Below, piece after piece: positions 47,287-58,814 of a stretch of DNA of 64,000 bases. Made by a program: the position numbers and the translations under genes. The stretch comes from Aralia elata. Lineage: Eukaryota; Streptophyta; Magnoliopsida; Apiales; Araliaceae. Every line of letters begins with the position of its first letter. Positions within the stretch are counted from its first letter, which is position 1. Under the pieces are notes generated by a model, which ran no database searches, was not told where the DNA came from, and saw only the letters and a program-made list of their open reading frames with translations. The DNA is taken from positions 93,274,720 through 93,338,719 of the forward strand of contig CM068384.1 of assembly GCA_034770075.1 (NCBI GenBank), in the 5' to 3' direction.

Positions 47287-49028
47287 TGTTTGTCGATTTA
47301 GCAATCAATAAATACGTGCAAGTGTACACGGTCAACAAGTAATAAAGTGAAAGTAGAGTGTCGAACCCACAGAGAATTATTTAATAATAATTACCAAATA
47401 CTAACTCAAAATCAAATTAACTTTATTTAAACAATTGATTAAGACTGTGAATTTTAGATAATAAAATACTAAACTAACTAATTACTAACTAACAAGAATC
47501 GAATTCAGATAAAAGGCTTAAGATTACAATTTCCCATAATGTTTCACTTGAATTAATACTCTTCCTGTTAAGTTATATTAATTATTCCGGATTGTTAATC
47601 AAGAACTCATCAATATTTATAATCATCTCACGATGTATCATAAACGAATCAACTTAAATCCACAAAAGATAGAATTAAGATGAACACCCTAGTTAACTAA
47701 TTCACTATATCTCTATGTGAATTACAATTAAAAAGGATTTAAAGCTCAGGTTCTATTTCAGATTACATGCGGCGTATAGGTATATCTCTATCCTAAACAC
47801 AAATCATGAATTCCATCGACAGCAGAGTACACAATCACATGCTACTATGATTAGGTCTAAATCTATAATCCATCTCTCGAGTTCATATAGATTACCACGG
47901 TAATTGTTGATCAAACAATTAAGCAATTAATCACAAATCATAATAGACAATCCGATAATAATCAACAATAATTAACAAGGAAGCATATCAAAAAAAGCTA
48001 CGCAATAAGATCCATTGTAATCTTAAAAAGAAATTAGTTCATGATTGAATTAAAATCCATAATCCACAATTGATAAAGCATTCAAGAATACAAAATAAGA
48101 CGTAGAGAAGAGAATAAAATCTGTAGACGGAATCCTTAAGTCTCTCCTTCAGCTCCTTAATTGAATCCTTTGTGCTCTTGCAATTGCTTCAAGCCTCCTT
48201 CTCTTTCTCCCAAACTAGGGTTAGCAAAAAGTAGCAAAATCTCTCTCATTCTATGTTTCATATCATGTATTTATAGGTTCTAGTTAAAGTCCTAAACCAA
48301 TTAGAAGTTACAATCCTTGTTCCATTCAATTTAGGTCAAAAATAAGCTTTTTAAAAACCCGACCTAGCGCGGCCGCGCCCATATTTGGCCTAGGAAGCAG
48401 TGCGGCCGTGCCCAAGTGCCAGAAATCATGTTTCCCACTCTGCAGACCAGCGCGGCCGCGCCCAAAATACACTAAGAACCGGCGCGGCCGCGCCCGACCA
48501 AATTCTGCTCGGACATCTGTTGGTAAAATGGTCATAACTTTTTATCCGAGAAGATTTACTGGGCCTGCCACCTATCAAATCGAAGCTCTCGACGAGATCT
48601 ACAACTTTCCTTCTTTGAGAATTGAGAGATTCGGATTGGAGAATGGTTGAAATTGAGCTTCAATTGACTGCTATGTAAATGACAACTCCAAACCTTGATC
48701 TCTGTTGATAAAAATGTCATAACTCTCGCATCCGAACTCCGATTGGGGTGATTCAAGATGTTATGAAAAGTTAAGAAGTAAATATACAATAAAATCCAAG
48801 TTCCAAACCAAGAACATTCATCCATTTTAATGTTAAAAGCCCTGCAATCGTCCCTTCTCGCATTTGCTCACATGTTGTACTCCAAAAGATGTTCGGATTG
48901 CGTTTCCTTACTCATTCCTACAAAATAACATAAAAACACTATAAATACCTAATACTAACTTAAAATACTTAAGAAATAACAAATTATCAAGTCAAACGTA
49001 CTCAATTCATAGATGTAAAACCCACTCA
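47287..49028 (-). mobile_element. Solo LTR of an Athila-type element inside Ty3-3 integrase
   Basis: A 1742-bp insertion whose ends match the LTR at 55077-56565: near the left end ACGTGCAAGTGTACACGGTC and AGAGTGTCGAACCCAC, near the right end TACTCAATTCATAG followed by CCCACTCA. There is no coding sequence between the ends, so it is a solo LTR, minus-oriented by comparison with the Athila element. It contains four GCGCGGCCGCGCC-type words (48365-48500) and two CATAACT modules (48530 and 48718). No target duplication is visible: the flanks are GTCGG and TTTAC, and about 3 bp of integrase sequence (CAG) appear lost at the junction. Confidence 0.85.
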
Positions 49029-49441
49029 TTTACGTGTTTCTGAAGGTATCTCCTTGGAAAGGGAAGATACGATTTGGAAAGAAGGGAAAGTTGAGCCCGA
49101 GGTTCGTAGGACCATTCGAAGTGTCGAGAAGAGTGGGTGAAGTGGCGTACGAGGTAGCCTTGCCTCCTGAACTGGAGCATATCCACAATGTGTTCCACGT
49201 TTCAGTGTTACGACCATACAAGCCCGATTATAAGCACGTGATATCCTATGAGCCCGTCCAAATAGAGAAAGATCTTACGTATGAGGAAATTCCTATTCAT
49301 ATTGTTGATAGGAAAAAGTAAGTATTAAGAAATAAAGTCATACCTTCTGTGAAAGTAGTTTGGCGAAACCACAATGCCGAGGAGGCTACGTGGGAATTAG
49401 AAGATAAGATGAAGGAGAATTACCCTCAACTTTTTGGTTAA
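49029..49441 (+). pseudogene. Ty3-3 pol, 3' part: integrase C-terminus and chromodomain
   Basis: Resumes the integrase C-terminal domain (VFLKVSPWKGKIRFGKKGKL, then PRFVGPFEV and HNVFHVSVLRPYKPDY) and ends in a full-length chromodomain-like tail (VKVVWRNH, WELEDKMKENYPQLF). A TAA at about 49318 replaces Gln (RKK*VLRN). The natural stop is TAA 49439-49441. It is the clean reference for the deletion seen in the Ty3-2 chromodomain. Confidence 0.9.
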
Positions 49442-49475
49442 CCTTGTATTGTGATTTTGGGGACAGAATCCTTAT

Positions 49476-49488
49476 AAGGAGGGGGAAA
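49476..49488 (+). other. Polypurine tract of Ty3-3
   Basis: AAGGAGGGGGAAA directly before the 3' LTR. The hairpin upstream is diverged (GATTTTGGGGACAGAATCC, about 49452-49470). Confidence 0.85.
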
Positions 49489-52400
49489 TGTAACGATCGA
49501 GAATTTTAATTTCCTTGTAACCCGAGTTTATGTATGAATGAAATGAATTTTTATTTTTATTTATATTATTATGTGTTATGTGCTTAAAGGTTGTGTTATA
49601 ACCTAGAATATGTGTATGTTTTGAATTTTGCGTGTTGTAGTGTCGTTAGGGTGAATATATTGACTTCGCGAAAAATCGCAAAATCACTATTCATGGGGCA
49701 CGCTTATTGAGGCACTATTCATGACATAATATTTTTGTGTCTTTTTCGACCTTAATAAATTTCAATAATACACGTGTACAAAGTGATAATTTTTCCAAGT
49801 GTCAGATTTTCATTTTGAGCCCAATCGTGTTTTATTCGGTATCCGAAATATATAATATGACAGTTCCAAATAAACGGACGAATCCCATAATTATTATTTT
49901 TATACATCTTAATATTTTATGGGAGTACCCTTTTTAATTTTGAGAATAGTTATTTACCAAATTGGATACAAAAGTAGGAGTTTTTGGATATATTTTTGGT
50001 GTATTTGTGTATTTATTTTGACATGTTACTCCAAGGGGGAACCAACCCCCAATTTTAGACCAATCAAATGCAAGGAGTGGAGAGGGTGGCGGCAGCATGC
50101 TGCTATTTGGTAGGCTCAATGCCTTATTTTTCTTCCAAATTGCTGAACTTTATTGAGCCATTTCCCTTCATCCTCCCAAAGCCTCCTAGCTGCCATTCCA
50201 TTTAAACTTCTTCTCTCTCCCATTCATTCCCTAGACCAACTGAAGATAGAGAGGGATTGAGTGTGAAGGTGCTGCAGATTATTGAGAGTGAGAGAGCATT
50301 GAAGGAGAAGTAGAAGAACAAGAAGAAGGAGAAGAATAAAAAGAAGAAGAAGAAGAAGAGAGGAAGAGAAAAAGAGGTGCGGGTGAACCAAGGAGGAAGA
50401 AGGAGACTTAAGCCAAGCCCTAACAAATTTTTTAGCACCTAAAAAGGATTTACAAGGTAAAAAATCAACCAACAAATTCATTCCATGTGATTTTGATAGG
50501 ATTTTCGAGTTCTATGTGTTCTTGAGCTCAAACCATTGGGTTTGAGCATTTCTTGCAATTTTTGTTGTAATTGTTTGTTGTGGTTGTTTAATATTATTAC
50601 CAAGACACCTTGTAAGCCATTAATAACATCAAAGTGGAACAAACATCAAAGAAATCCGTACCTATGCATAAAGGATGAAGAACATGAAGAACAATGGACA
50701 AAAATAGATTATGGACTGTTATAGACGAATTTAGAGGACCTTATAGCTTTGATTCCTTGTTTGTTGTGTTTATTTGTTGTTGTGATGTTGTACTTCCATG
50801 GGTTATGAGTTTAACCCCGTTGGAATGGAGTAAAAAGGGATTAAAACAAAGTTTTGGTGATAATTTTTGTGAAGAACACCAAGAACACCAAGAACACGAA
50901 AATATATCACGAGTTGATACTTTGGCCTAAGATTTGGACATGTTAATATTAATGTATAGCTCTGAATTTTTGATATGTTGTAGCCCTATGTCTTAGGAGT
51001 CCATAGAGTCCAGAACGGACCAATTTGAGCGTGTATTGAGGGAGTTATGGTGGTTGGAATCAAGATAGGTCTAGAGCACCAAAAACAGAGCATTCCGGGA
51101 AGCAAAACGGGTCGGAGACTCAGGCCGAGCACCTAAGGCACTGGCCAGGCGCTGGCCACAAGCCCAACTACTGTGAGAGAGCGCCTAGAGCGCTGATCCA
51201 AGTCCATTCTGAGCGCCTACGGCGCTAGTAATAAAACTGTGCAAAACTGCTCCGACGTTCTTTAGTAAAATGGGCATAACTTTGTCATACGAACTCGGAT
51301 TGAGATGATTCAAGATGATTCGAAAAGAGAACGAGAGACCTACAACTTTCGTTCTTTAAGTTTTTCAATTTGAGGTCTGTAACATGGCCTAAATTGGTCA
51401 TTTATAGGACTGATGTGTAATTGGGGGCAATCGGAGGGTATCAAGCATGCGCGTAAGCACATGTAATGCTCCCGACAATGTAAAATGTTGTTATAAGTTC
51501 TAAAACATGAATGTTATGAATTATAATGATACTCATCATTAACCAATGATTATTAGATAAATCGAATGGGTGTGTTAGGCGTACGCAAAGGCGTGTCGCT
51601 TGGGCGTTCGAATAATCAAGTTTGGCGCACAGACGTGCGAGCGTCGTAACGCCGTAACTAGTGGACATAACCTTGTTTAATATTTTGTTTTTAATATGAA
51701 TGAGACATTATAGGGTTGTGTAAACAAATATTTGGTATCCCGTATATGATTAATTGTATGTGAATATGTACCTAATTGTGTAGGATATTAAGGAGCGTGT
51801 GTTGTAATATTGTAGCAGACGCACCAGGCAAGTTCCCTAACTTCATTCTTTCTACATATTGAATGCAAGTTTCCTAACCCGTACAACTTTTATTATTGTG
51901 CGAGTTTATTCTTATGAATGCAAGTTTCTTAAACTCACTCAACCCTTATATTTGGGCAAGTTTCCTATTTTATACAAATGTTGTATATTATTGCAAGTTC
52001 TTTACTCAACTATTTTTAATTGAGCTAGTTTTCTAAACTTCCGCAACTTATTTCATTGTGCGAGTACTCTTATGATTATTCAAATGATTTGACATTCGTT
52101 TAAGTTATCTACTTATGCTATAGTGCATGTTGTTGAGCCTTAAAGCTTCTTATTCCATAAATTGGTTGAAAGCTATGTTAAAGCCAATTGCTTCAGCTAG
52201 ACACTTATCGATTTATTTATTGAAGTGAGGTTAAGTCCTCAAACTATTGTTGCTTTTAAGTAAAGTTATCCGATCAAATTGTTTTGGCTTGGATTCCCAT
52301 GTAAAGCTGAGAAGAACAACTCTCATAGCAGGGGCAATTGTATAAATGTCTGGAACCGACACGCGCGTAATTAGTAAGTGAGGCTTATGCATAACGCCAG

Positions 52401-53002
52401 GTACTCTAGGCTGATCACCTATTGTACCGTTTGTTTGTGGATTATCGGATGAAATTATGGTAATTCTAGAATAGAGTTCTGTGCCTTAGTGCACCTCAGT
52501 ATTGAATAGTTCCTTTTTTTGGGAAATTTTGAAATCCTTAGATACTTCAGAAAATCCTTTGGTCCACAGTGACCACTACAATGGTGATAAAGTAGTTGTT
52601 TATTTCCTTGAGCTATCTCATTTTTAACTCCTATGAGCTATAAAGTTATTCACGTGATTATTCACTGCTATTTTGCTTGCGGGGCAAATTTGTTACTCAC
52701 CCTTGCTTTCCTTAAAACTTTTCAGTTAGTGCAGTTACTGATTAGTTTTGTTTAATTGTACTAGAATCATCGTTGTATCAAGACTTATTATTTGATGTCA
52801 TGTATTAAGACCTATGTATTCTTATGTATTAAGTTATGTTTTGGAGTAGTCTTGGTTTCGAGACTTGGGACAGGATTATTTATGTTATATCAATATAAAT
52901 ATTCCTTTATTTCCGCTGTAAGTTATAAATTGTATGACGTATGTATTAGATAGTGACGAACCAGGTCCGCGGTTCGGGTGACCCGGATTTGGGGGCGTCA
53001 CA
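49489..53002 (+). repeat. Ty3-3 3' LTR
   Basis: Begins TGTAACGATCGAG and ends GGGCGTCACA, followed by the target duplication gtcga. It is collinear with 39355-42883 apart from small indels, such as extra sequence near 50535 and about 30 bp missing near 52737. Confidence 0.93.
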
Positions 53003-53007
53003 GTCGA

Positions 53008-54480
53008 TGTGGGACAAAGCTACAAAGGTAGATGTGTTACTTCCTCCTTTCCTTTTCTTCAACCAGTTTAATAACTTGTGTCATTCATCATATTACATGA
53101 CTACATTACAAACACAAGGCTCAACAACAATAAGGGCAACAAGAATGTATAAAACAATAGTATGGTACGACTGACGACTTTTATGAGTCTTATCCATATA
53201 CTAGAATTGTGAAACCATTACAAAATCTTCAGTTTGTTAACACCAATCAATAAATAGACATAATAATCAGAATAATTTCTGAAGGACATAGACACAATGA
53301 AACAAACTCCAAAATTATAAAATCAAAGCCTATATTAGTATATTATTGATAACAACTATTTTTAGGTTTCTGATTCCCATATTGTTTTTTATGAACAACA
53401 TTACCAACTTATGCAACACAAAGATAATAGTTATCTTTCTTAAAAATTTGTAATCTTTCAAACACTGAAGCATATGGTTACTCAAATAAATGGCATACAA
53501 TATCTATCAATTATCTTGGGATTCTTTTTCCCCTGCTACTTGTGCCTTTGCCACCAAGTGTGCACTACAATATTTTAGCTCTACTACACCAAGTTTGCAA
53601 TTATGATTAATCTTTTGTTGTATGTGATTATTTGAACAGATATATTCTTTGTGTATGTTTTTCAAAAGGTTATGTTGACAGAGTTACATGAGACCTAGTA
53701 CTCACTAATCTTATCAACCTAAGGTAACATGCCTATCTTCCATAGTTTGGCTTCTCAATCTTTTGAATATCATGGGTTGTTAAATAATTAGTTGACTACT
53801 TGGACATAATTTGGCAAGTAGACAATATATGAAGAGCTCCTTAATATTCCTTCCATTGCAGCTTGGTTTCTTTTCCTTGTCTCAGCTGCAAAGTTTTGAC
53901 ATATTATAAGGAACTCTTGGACTCTGAAGAATGACACAATCTTCATCAATTCAGAAATACAAAGTAAGCCTAGAAGCACAAAAAACAATATAAGCTGCAG
54001 AAATAGAATGAATGCAAGAAAAAGATATGGGCAATCAATTCGGCTAATCTAATACTTGTATTACTTGATGAATGATTGCTTTTGTTAAGTCCCACATCTC
54101 CTACCCACCAATTTATCATAGTTCATTGGCAGTATAAATAAAACATGCATCCTTCATTAAAATATACATACCAGTATGGGTCCTCAGCTTACACAAATTA
54201 AGAGAGACACAAGTTGGGGTGGGTCCAATTTCCACAGGCCAGATCAGGCTTTAAGTTGGTCCAGGCTTCAGGCCGGTCCAGGTTTTTTAAAAGGCCAGGC
54301 CAGGTCGGATATAAGCTAAAAAATCATAGTCTGTTCTCAGCCTTGCAGGTTGTGCCTGACCGGTTCAGGCCTTAACCAGGTCACGCTTTGACCAGGCCGG
54401 GTCTAGGTCGAACCAAGGCAATAACCAGACTGGGTCTAGGTCAAACCAAGGCCAGACCGTGGGCCATTTGTGCACCACTA
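53008..54480. other. Right arm of the hAT-like element
   Basis: About 1.5 kb without a conserved ORF. The internal part is AT-rich. The last 260 bp are GGCC-rich subterminal repeats ending in the TIR. A GTCCCACATCTCC stretch (54091) is roughly complementary to ATGTGGGAC near 39256 in the left arm. Confidence 0.7.
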
Positions 54481-54488
54481 CCTCTAAA
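54481..54488. repeat. Right 8-bp target duplication of hAT-like element
   Basis: cctctaaa, identical to 39005-39012. Confidence 0.85.
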
Positions 54489-54631
54489 TTATAATCCCAC
54501 CGTATAAATAGACTAAAGCCTATGAATATTTCCAAACTTGATTAATGCTACTTAGTAAAACCTTAGTAAAATAACGTAATTTTACCCCTTAGGGTTAAGT
54601 TTTCATTTTTGGGTTTTATATAAAAAAAGTC

Positions 54632-54696
<65 letters not shown>

Positions 54697-55076
54697 GGAC
54701 CGACCCATAACCAACGCTTTAAGGATAACATAATATTATCCGTACAACAAATTTTAGTCGTCCATTTGTGAATTGAACGGTATAGAGGAACTCCAATCCG
54801 CAGTTTAATATGGGGGCGCCTGCAATTTAGTTTTGCAGATAGGAAAAGTGACCAAAATGACCTCCTCCCGTCCGCACTTTAGTTCTGTAGATTGGGACCG
54901 TACAAAAATTCCCATTTTATTATATAATAATCCAAACATCGCCAGTTTTGGGATATTACACCCGCACAATTAAACTGCAGACGATTAATCTATTTATAGC
55001 ATATACGTTTCATCATATGAGATCTAAATACACACAACGATTTTAAGAGAAAAGCAACCAAGCAAAAGGAGATCAT
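54489..55076. other. Flank with (AT)n and palindromic words, no gene seen
   Basis: Between the hAT element and the Athila LTR. It holds the (AT)n run at 54639-54694, then about 300 bp containing four variants of a CTGCAATTTAGTTTTGCAG-like word (about 54798, 54829, 54874 and 54962). It could be part of an unrecognised small transposon. Confidence 0.5.
54639..54694. repeat. (AT)n microsatellite
   Basis: About 56 bp of uninterrupted AT dinucleotides. Confidence 0.97.
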
Positions 55077-56565
55077 TGTTTTATTTCGATATTGACAATT
55101 ACGTATAAGTATATATACGATCAACAAGTAATACAGTGATAAATAGAGTGTCGATCCCACGAGAAATTATTGCTAATAATTGACCAAGTACTAATTTTAT
55201 ATCAATTCAATTTTATTTAAACAAATGGATCAAGGTTATAAAATAAATTATTTAAACTAAAATAATAATTTACTAAGCAAGGATTAAAATCAGATTCCCC
55301 CAATGCCTCGTTTAAATCTCTTTAATCTCTTTTCAATTAATTAATCATAACAAATCGTTAACTGAGAAGTCAAAATTATTTATAAAACCTCTTCCAATAG
55401 TTAGATAAAAATATCCTTTCTAATTAAATCATTATATTCCTATGTGAAATAATTTAAAACATACTCATTAAATTCAGATTCTCACACTGGTTACACATGA
55501 CATATAGGTATATTACTGTCTTATATAAAAATCAAGTTATTCAATCCTAAGAAGAATAATTTAAACGTGTGTTATCATATTCAGATCTAAACCTATTCTT
55601 CCAATTTCATATAGGTTATCAGATTAATTGTTGAACAGACAATTATAACATGAAACACAAAATATGATAAAACGATTTGCATATGACCAACAGTAATCAA
55701 TAAGAGAGTAAATTAATTCAAACTAAACATTGGGGTCCATTGCAATCTTAATTAAAGTTTAGTTCATAGCATATTAAGGAAACAACATCCAAATAATAAA
55801 TTACATCTTAGAGTACACAAAAATTAAAGGAAAAGTTTAGAGATAAAAATCTGTATAGATCCTTGATCTCCAAGCTCCGGCTTTAAATCTTGCTCTCTTG
55901 CATGTCTCCTTCTCACTTCTTGGAAATCTGATCAGCAATCCAAGCCTTCGATATATATATATATACGATGTGTCAATTATCAGCCACCAAGTGCGTACTT
56001 ATAACCCTCTCATGCAACTAGTAGAAGTGGTATCCAACGCAAACTCAACGTTCCAAGGCATCCTAAGTCGGATAGGACAGCAACACAAGTCAGCCAAGTC
56101 AGCCTCGCACACCAACCAACGTTGCAGCGCCTGCACACAACACAATAGTGCTCATCTACTGATTCTCCAGTGCCGCGACACTAATAACCAGCGCTGCGGC
56201 GCTAGAGATTTTCCGTGCACGCCTTCCTGTTGCTTGCGCCAGTGCGGCCCAAATGGCTGTCGCATGCGTGCTTGCGCGTGCCTCATGTCGCAGGTTGTCG
56301 ATGCTCGCCGCACTTGGCGCCCCAGCGCGCCCAACTGCTGATGTTTGCTGCACTTGGCTGCACGCCGAGCCCATTTGCCGCATTTTCCAACTTGACTTGT
56401 GATTACTTATTTCGACTTCAACTAAAATTCAACTAGTTCACTTCCATCGACGTATTCCTACACAAAAACACTAAAACACATAAAAAGGAACAGAGAATAC
56501 CCAAGAACTCATAATTTTATCAAGCCAAAAATACTCAATTCATAGGTAAAAAAACACACTCATCA
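55077..56565 (-). repeat. Athila-derivative 3' LTR
   Basis: Plus-strand ends are TGTTTTATTTCG and ACACACTCATCA; the minus strand starts TGATGAGTGTG after the PPT. The first about 430 bp match 62328-62791 and the ends match the solo LTR 47287-49028. It carries GC words such as CCAGCGCTGCGGCGCTAGAG (56188). The Cys-rich open frames here (about 55898-56436) are a by-product of those words. Confidence 0.85.
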
Positions 56566-56581
56566 AATATCCCCAAACTTG
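56566..56581 (-). other. Polypurine tract of the Athila derivative
   Basis: The minus strand reads AAGTTTGGGGATATTTGATGAG across the LTR boundary; the G-rich core is at about 56571-56576. This is the usual Athila-type 3' junction. Confidence 0.65.
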
Positions 56582-57639
56582 AATCTTTGCTTGTCCTCAC
56601 GTAAAACACTAAGAACAAAAACTACAAAAATTAATTCAAACAATCAACTACTTAAGCAATGAATCAATATGAATTTGAACAATGGCCTCAAAGATTACTA
56701 CTCATGATAACTCGCGAAAAACCACAAAACAAAACAATATCTAAAATTTTAACATATGTGTTGGTTTTACTTCCGCTTTTAACCCTTTAAGTGTGTGTGT
56801 GCGTCCAAACTGTCAAACTAGCCAAAACTCCTATAATCAAATGCTTCATAAAAGATTTTCAAATCAACTCTATAAACTTACTTTTCACATCAATCTCTGC
56901 TACTTAAGGTAAAACATATATTTAAAGGATCAAAATGATATTTCAAACATTTATGCACACTTGAATCCTTCCCAAGTATTTTTAAAACACATTTTTTTCT
57001 TCCTTTTTTCTTCTTTTTAATGAGTGCATTTTATGCTCCATCTCACTTCCTATTAAACGAGTGCGTTTTACGCTCCATCTCGTTTTCCGCATGTGTTTAT
57101 GAGTGAGTACGTTTTACGCTCCATCACAACCTACCAATGATGCATCATCTCAACTCGGGAATATTCAAAATTTTCCAATAATCCCAAATTTCCCCAAAAC
57201 TCATATTAGTGCCCAAATTTTGCTTCGAATGGTGCTCAAATAAATTTTTAGAGTTTCAATGATATTTTTCAAGAGTATTTAACCAGTATTTTTTTTCCTA
57301 AGTCATAGCTAGCGTAACAAATGGATATGTGCTCATAAGTATACAAGGATCACAAAACAGTGTAAAACTAACTAATAAGTCAAAATATAAACTAAGCATG
57401 TTCCTCAATTTCCTATGAGTTAGAAATTAAAAACATTCTTATCATTAACCAGAATCAAATTCACTCAAATCATTGCTCAAGTTATCCTAAAAACATATTA
57501 TCTAACATGCAACTCTAACAAACTATATATATTAAGTACCAAATAAAACAAAAACACCAATTCACCCCTAAACTTAAACTAAACATTGTCCTCAATGTTA
57601 AAAATAGAAAGAATTAAAGCAGACTTCCCTGAGAACAGG
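56582..57639 (-). other. 3' non-coding region of the Athila derivative with a tandem word
   Basis: About 1 kb without a credible ORF. At 57020-57125 a word close to GAGTGCGTTTTACGCTCCAT occurs three times at about 35-50 bp spacing, each containing the near-palindrome GCGTTTTACGC. The rest is AT-rich. Confidence 0.6.
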
Positions 57640-58814
57640 CTAGTTAGCATCATCAACGTCCCCGTCATCCGCTGAGTCAGAAGTGTATTCGGGAAACAAG
57701 GGTGGACTTGGGAAATGCACTTGATTCGGGCCCGAGTTGAATCCATAGTTAGTAAACATCTGTGCTAGTGCAGAGTTAAAGTCTGTTGAGTATTCTAGGA
57801 ACGAGTCCAACCAATGTGCAACTTGATCAATGTGTCGAATTTGGCGTCGAGATTCCTGACGCAACTCACGCACCTCATCCACTAGAACTCTATAGGCGAA
57901 TGAGGTAATGTGGCAGGTGGCTGGGAAGGCTCCGACGGTCCCTCAACAACCTGATAATTAGTAGCCATAATGAAACCGACACCCCTATGATCAGAGCTAT
58001 CGCCTTCCCACACCTTAAAGTGGCTAATGGTTCGGTGGTCAATAAGCATTTCTGGGTGTTAAAGGACCTCATCCTCACTCCATGTGACCTTCGCCTTCTT
58101 GCACAACCCACATATTAAGGACGGATGTGGCAAACCACTAGTCAAACTGCTTTATATTGCATATTTGATCGAGTCCTGGATAACTTGCCCCACATCGATG
58201 CTTTTGCCTATGATTGTGACATAGAGTAACATCGTCCGGTCCTTGATTACATCACTAACATGTGTGGTCAACATTAGCTTAGCACAAATGAAGTAGTACC
58301 AAGACTTTCCATACCGGCTCAGCTCGCTATGTGAAAAGTGAAGCACTTCGATTCCCTTTAGCGTCCAATCCGCACCAGGCATACACAGGGACCTAATCAC
58401 TTGGTCCAAGTCGAGGTTTTCATGCCTATATTCTGTAAACTCATCATCGTCTGACATGTCTTCAATGTTATAGTAGGCATTAATGTTTGCCTTGTCGAAT
58501 GACACTGCCTTACCCCGAACTTGTACCATATGGTTTTGTGCCTCCTTGGTATTGGTATAGAATTCTTTTACTAGTGAGATTACCGTAGCCTCCAATTGTT
58601 TAGTGAATTTTAACTAATCTCTCTCCATAATCATGGCAGCTACACCACCATCTTGAGTCTCATGAGGCTTGAGGCCTCGTTTTGGAATCAATGCCTTTCC
58701 CGCGAGCACTATGCGATGCCTTTTCGATGCCGCTGCACTTACAAATCGCTTTTTGTCATACGATTTGGACAATTTAGAGCTAGAGCTTTCGCTACATTGA
58801 CACTTGGAGCACAT
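57640..58814 (-). pseudogene. Second gene: putative plant transposon protein family (broken)
   Basis: From ATG 58814 (MCSKCQCSESSS) one frame runs past three in-frame stops: 58614 (RD*LKF, Trp expected), about 58152 (YAI*SSL) and about 58060 (EVL*HPEM). It then shifts near 57890 into the frame ending at 57640. Recognisable blocks are LIPKRGLKP, LVKEFYTN, VQVRGKAVSFD, LCMPGADW, SWYYFICAKLMLTTHVSDV, then LICGLCKKAKV and IDHRTISHFKVW, with an acidic tail after a coiled-coil-like DEVRELRQESRRQ stretch. These match a domain common in plant genomes and named putative plant transposon protein (Pfam PF20167 as I recall; not searched). Its activity is unknown and it has no integrase or RT motif. The protein would be about 390 residues if unbroken. 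Confidence 0.75.

Larger units (their letters stand above)
39355..53002 (+). mobile_element. Ty3-3: Ty3/gypsy chromovirus, integrase split by a solo LTR
   Basis: A 13.6-kb element with LTRs of 3529 and 3514 bp and the target duplication gtcga, inserted in the hAT-like element. Internal order: PBS, short leader, gag, protease, RT, RNase H, integrase (interrupted at 47287-49028), chromodomain, PPT. It forms a third LTR subfamily related to Ty3-1 and Ty3-2. It has lost several key residues (see coding entries), so it is defective beyond its stops. Confidence 0.95.
39013..54480. mobile_element. Non-autonomous hAT-like DNA transposon, split by Ty3-3
   Basis: The left end reads TAGTGATGCACA and the right end (reverse complement) TAGTGGTGCACA, with one mismatch in 12, flanked by the perfect 8-bp duplication cctctaaa. 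Both subterminal regions are dense in GGCC/CCAGGCC words (39020-39175 and 54220-54470), as in many plant hAT elements. The element proper is 39013-39354 plus 53008-54480 (about 1.8 kb); Ty3-3 is inserted 342 bp from the left end. The arms show no transposase motif, so it was probably mobilised in trans. Confidence 0.85.

Noticed and set aside
55898..56436. Cys-rich small proteins on both strands
   Set aside because: Within the Athila-derivative LTR. Caused by GC-rich words; no conserved spacing or homologue recognised.
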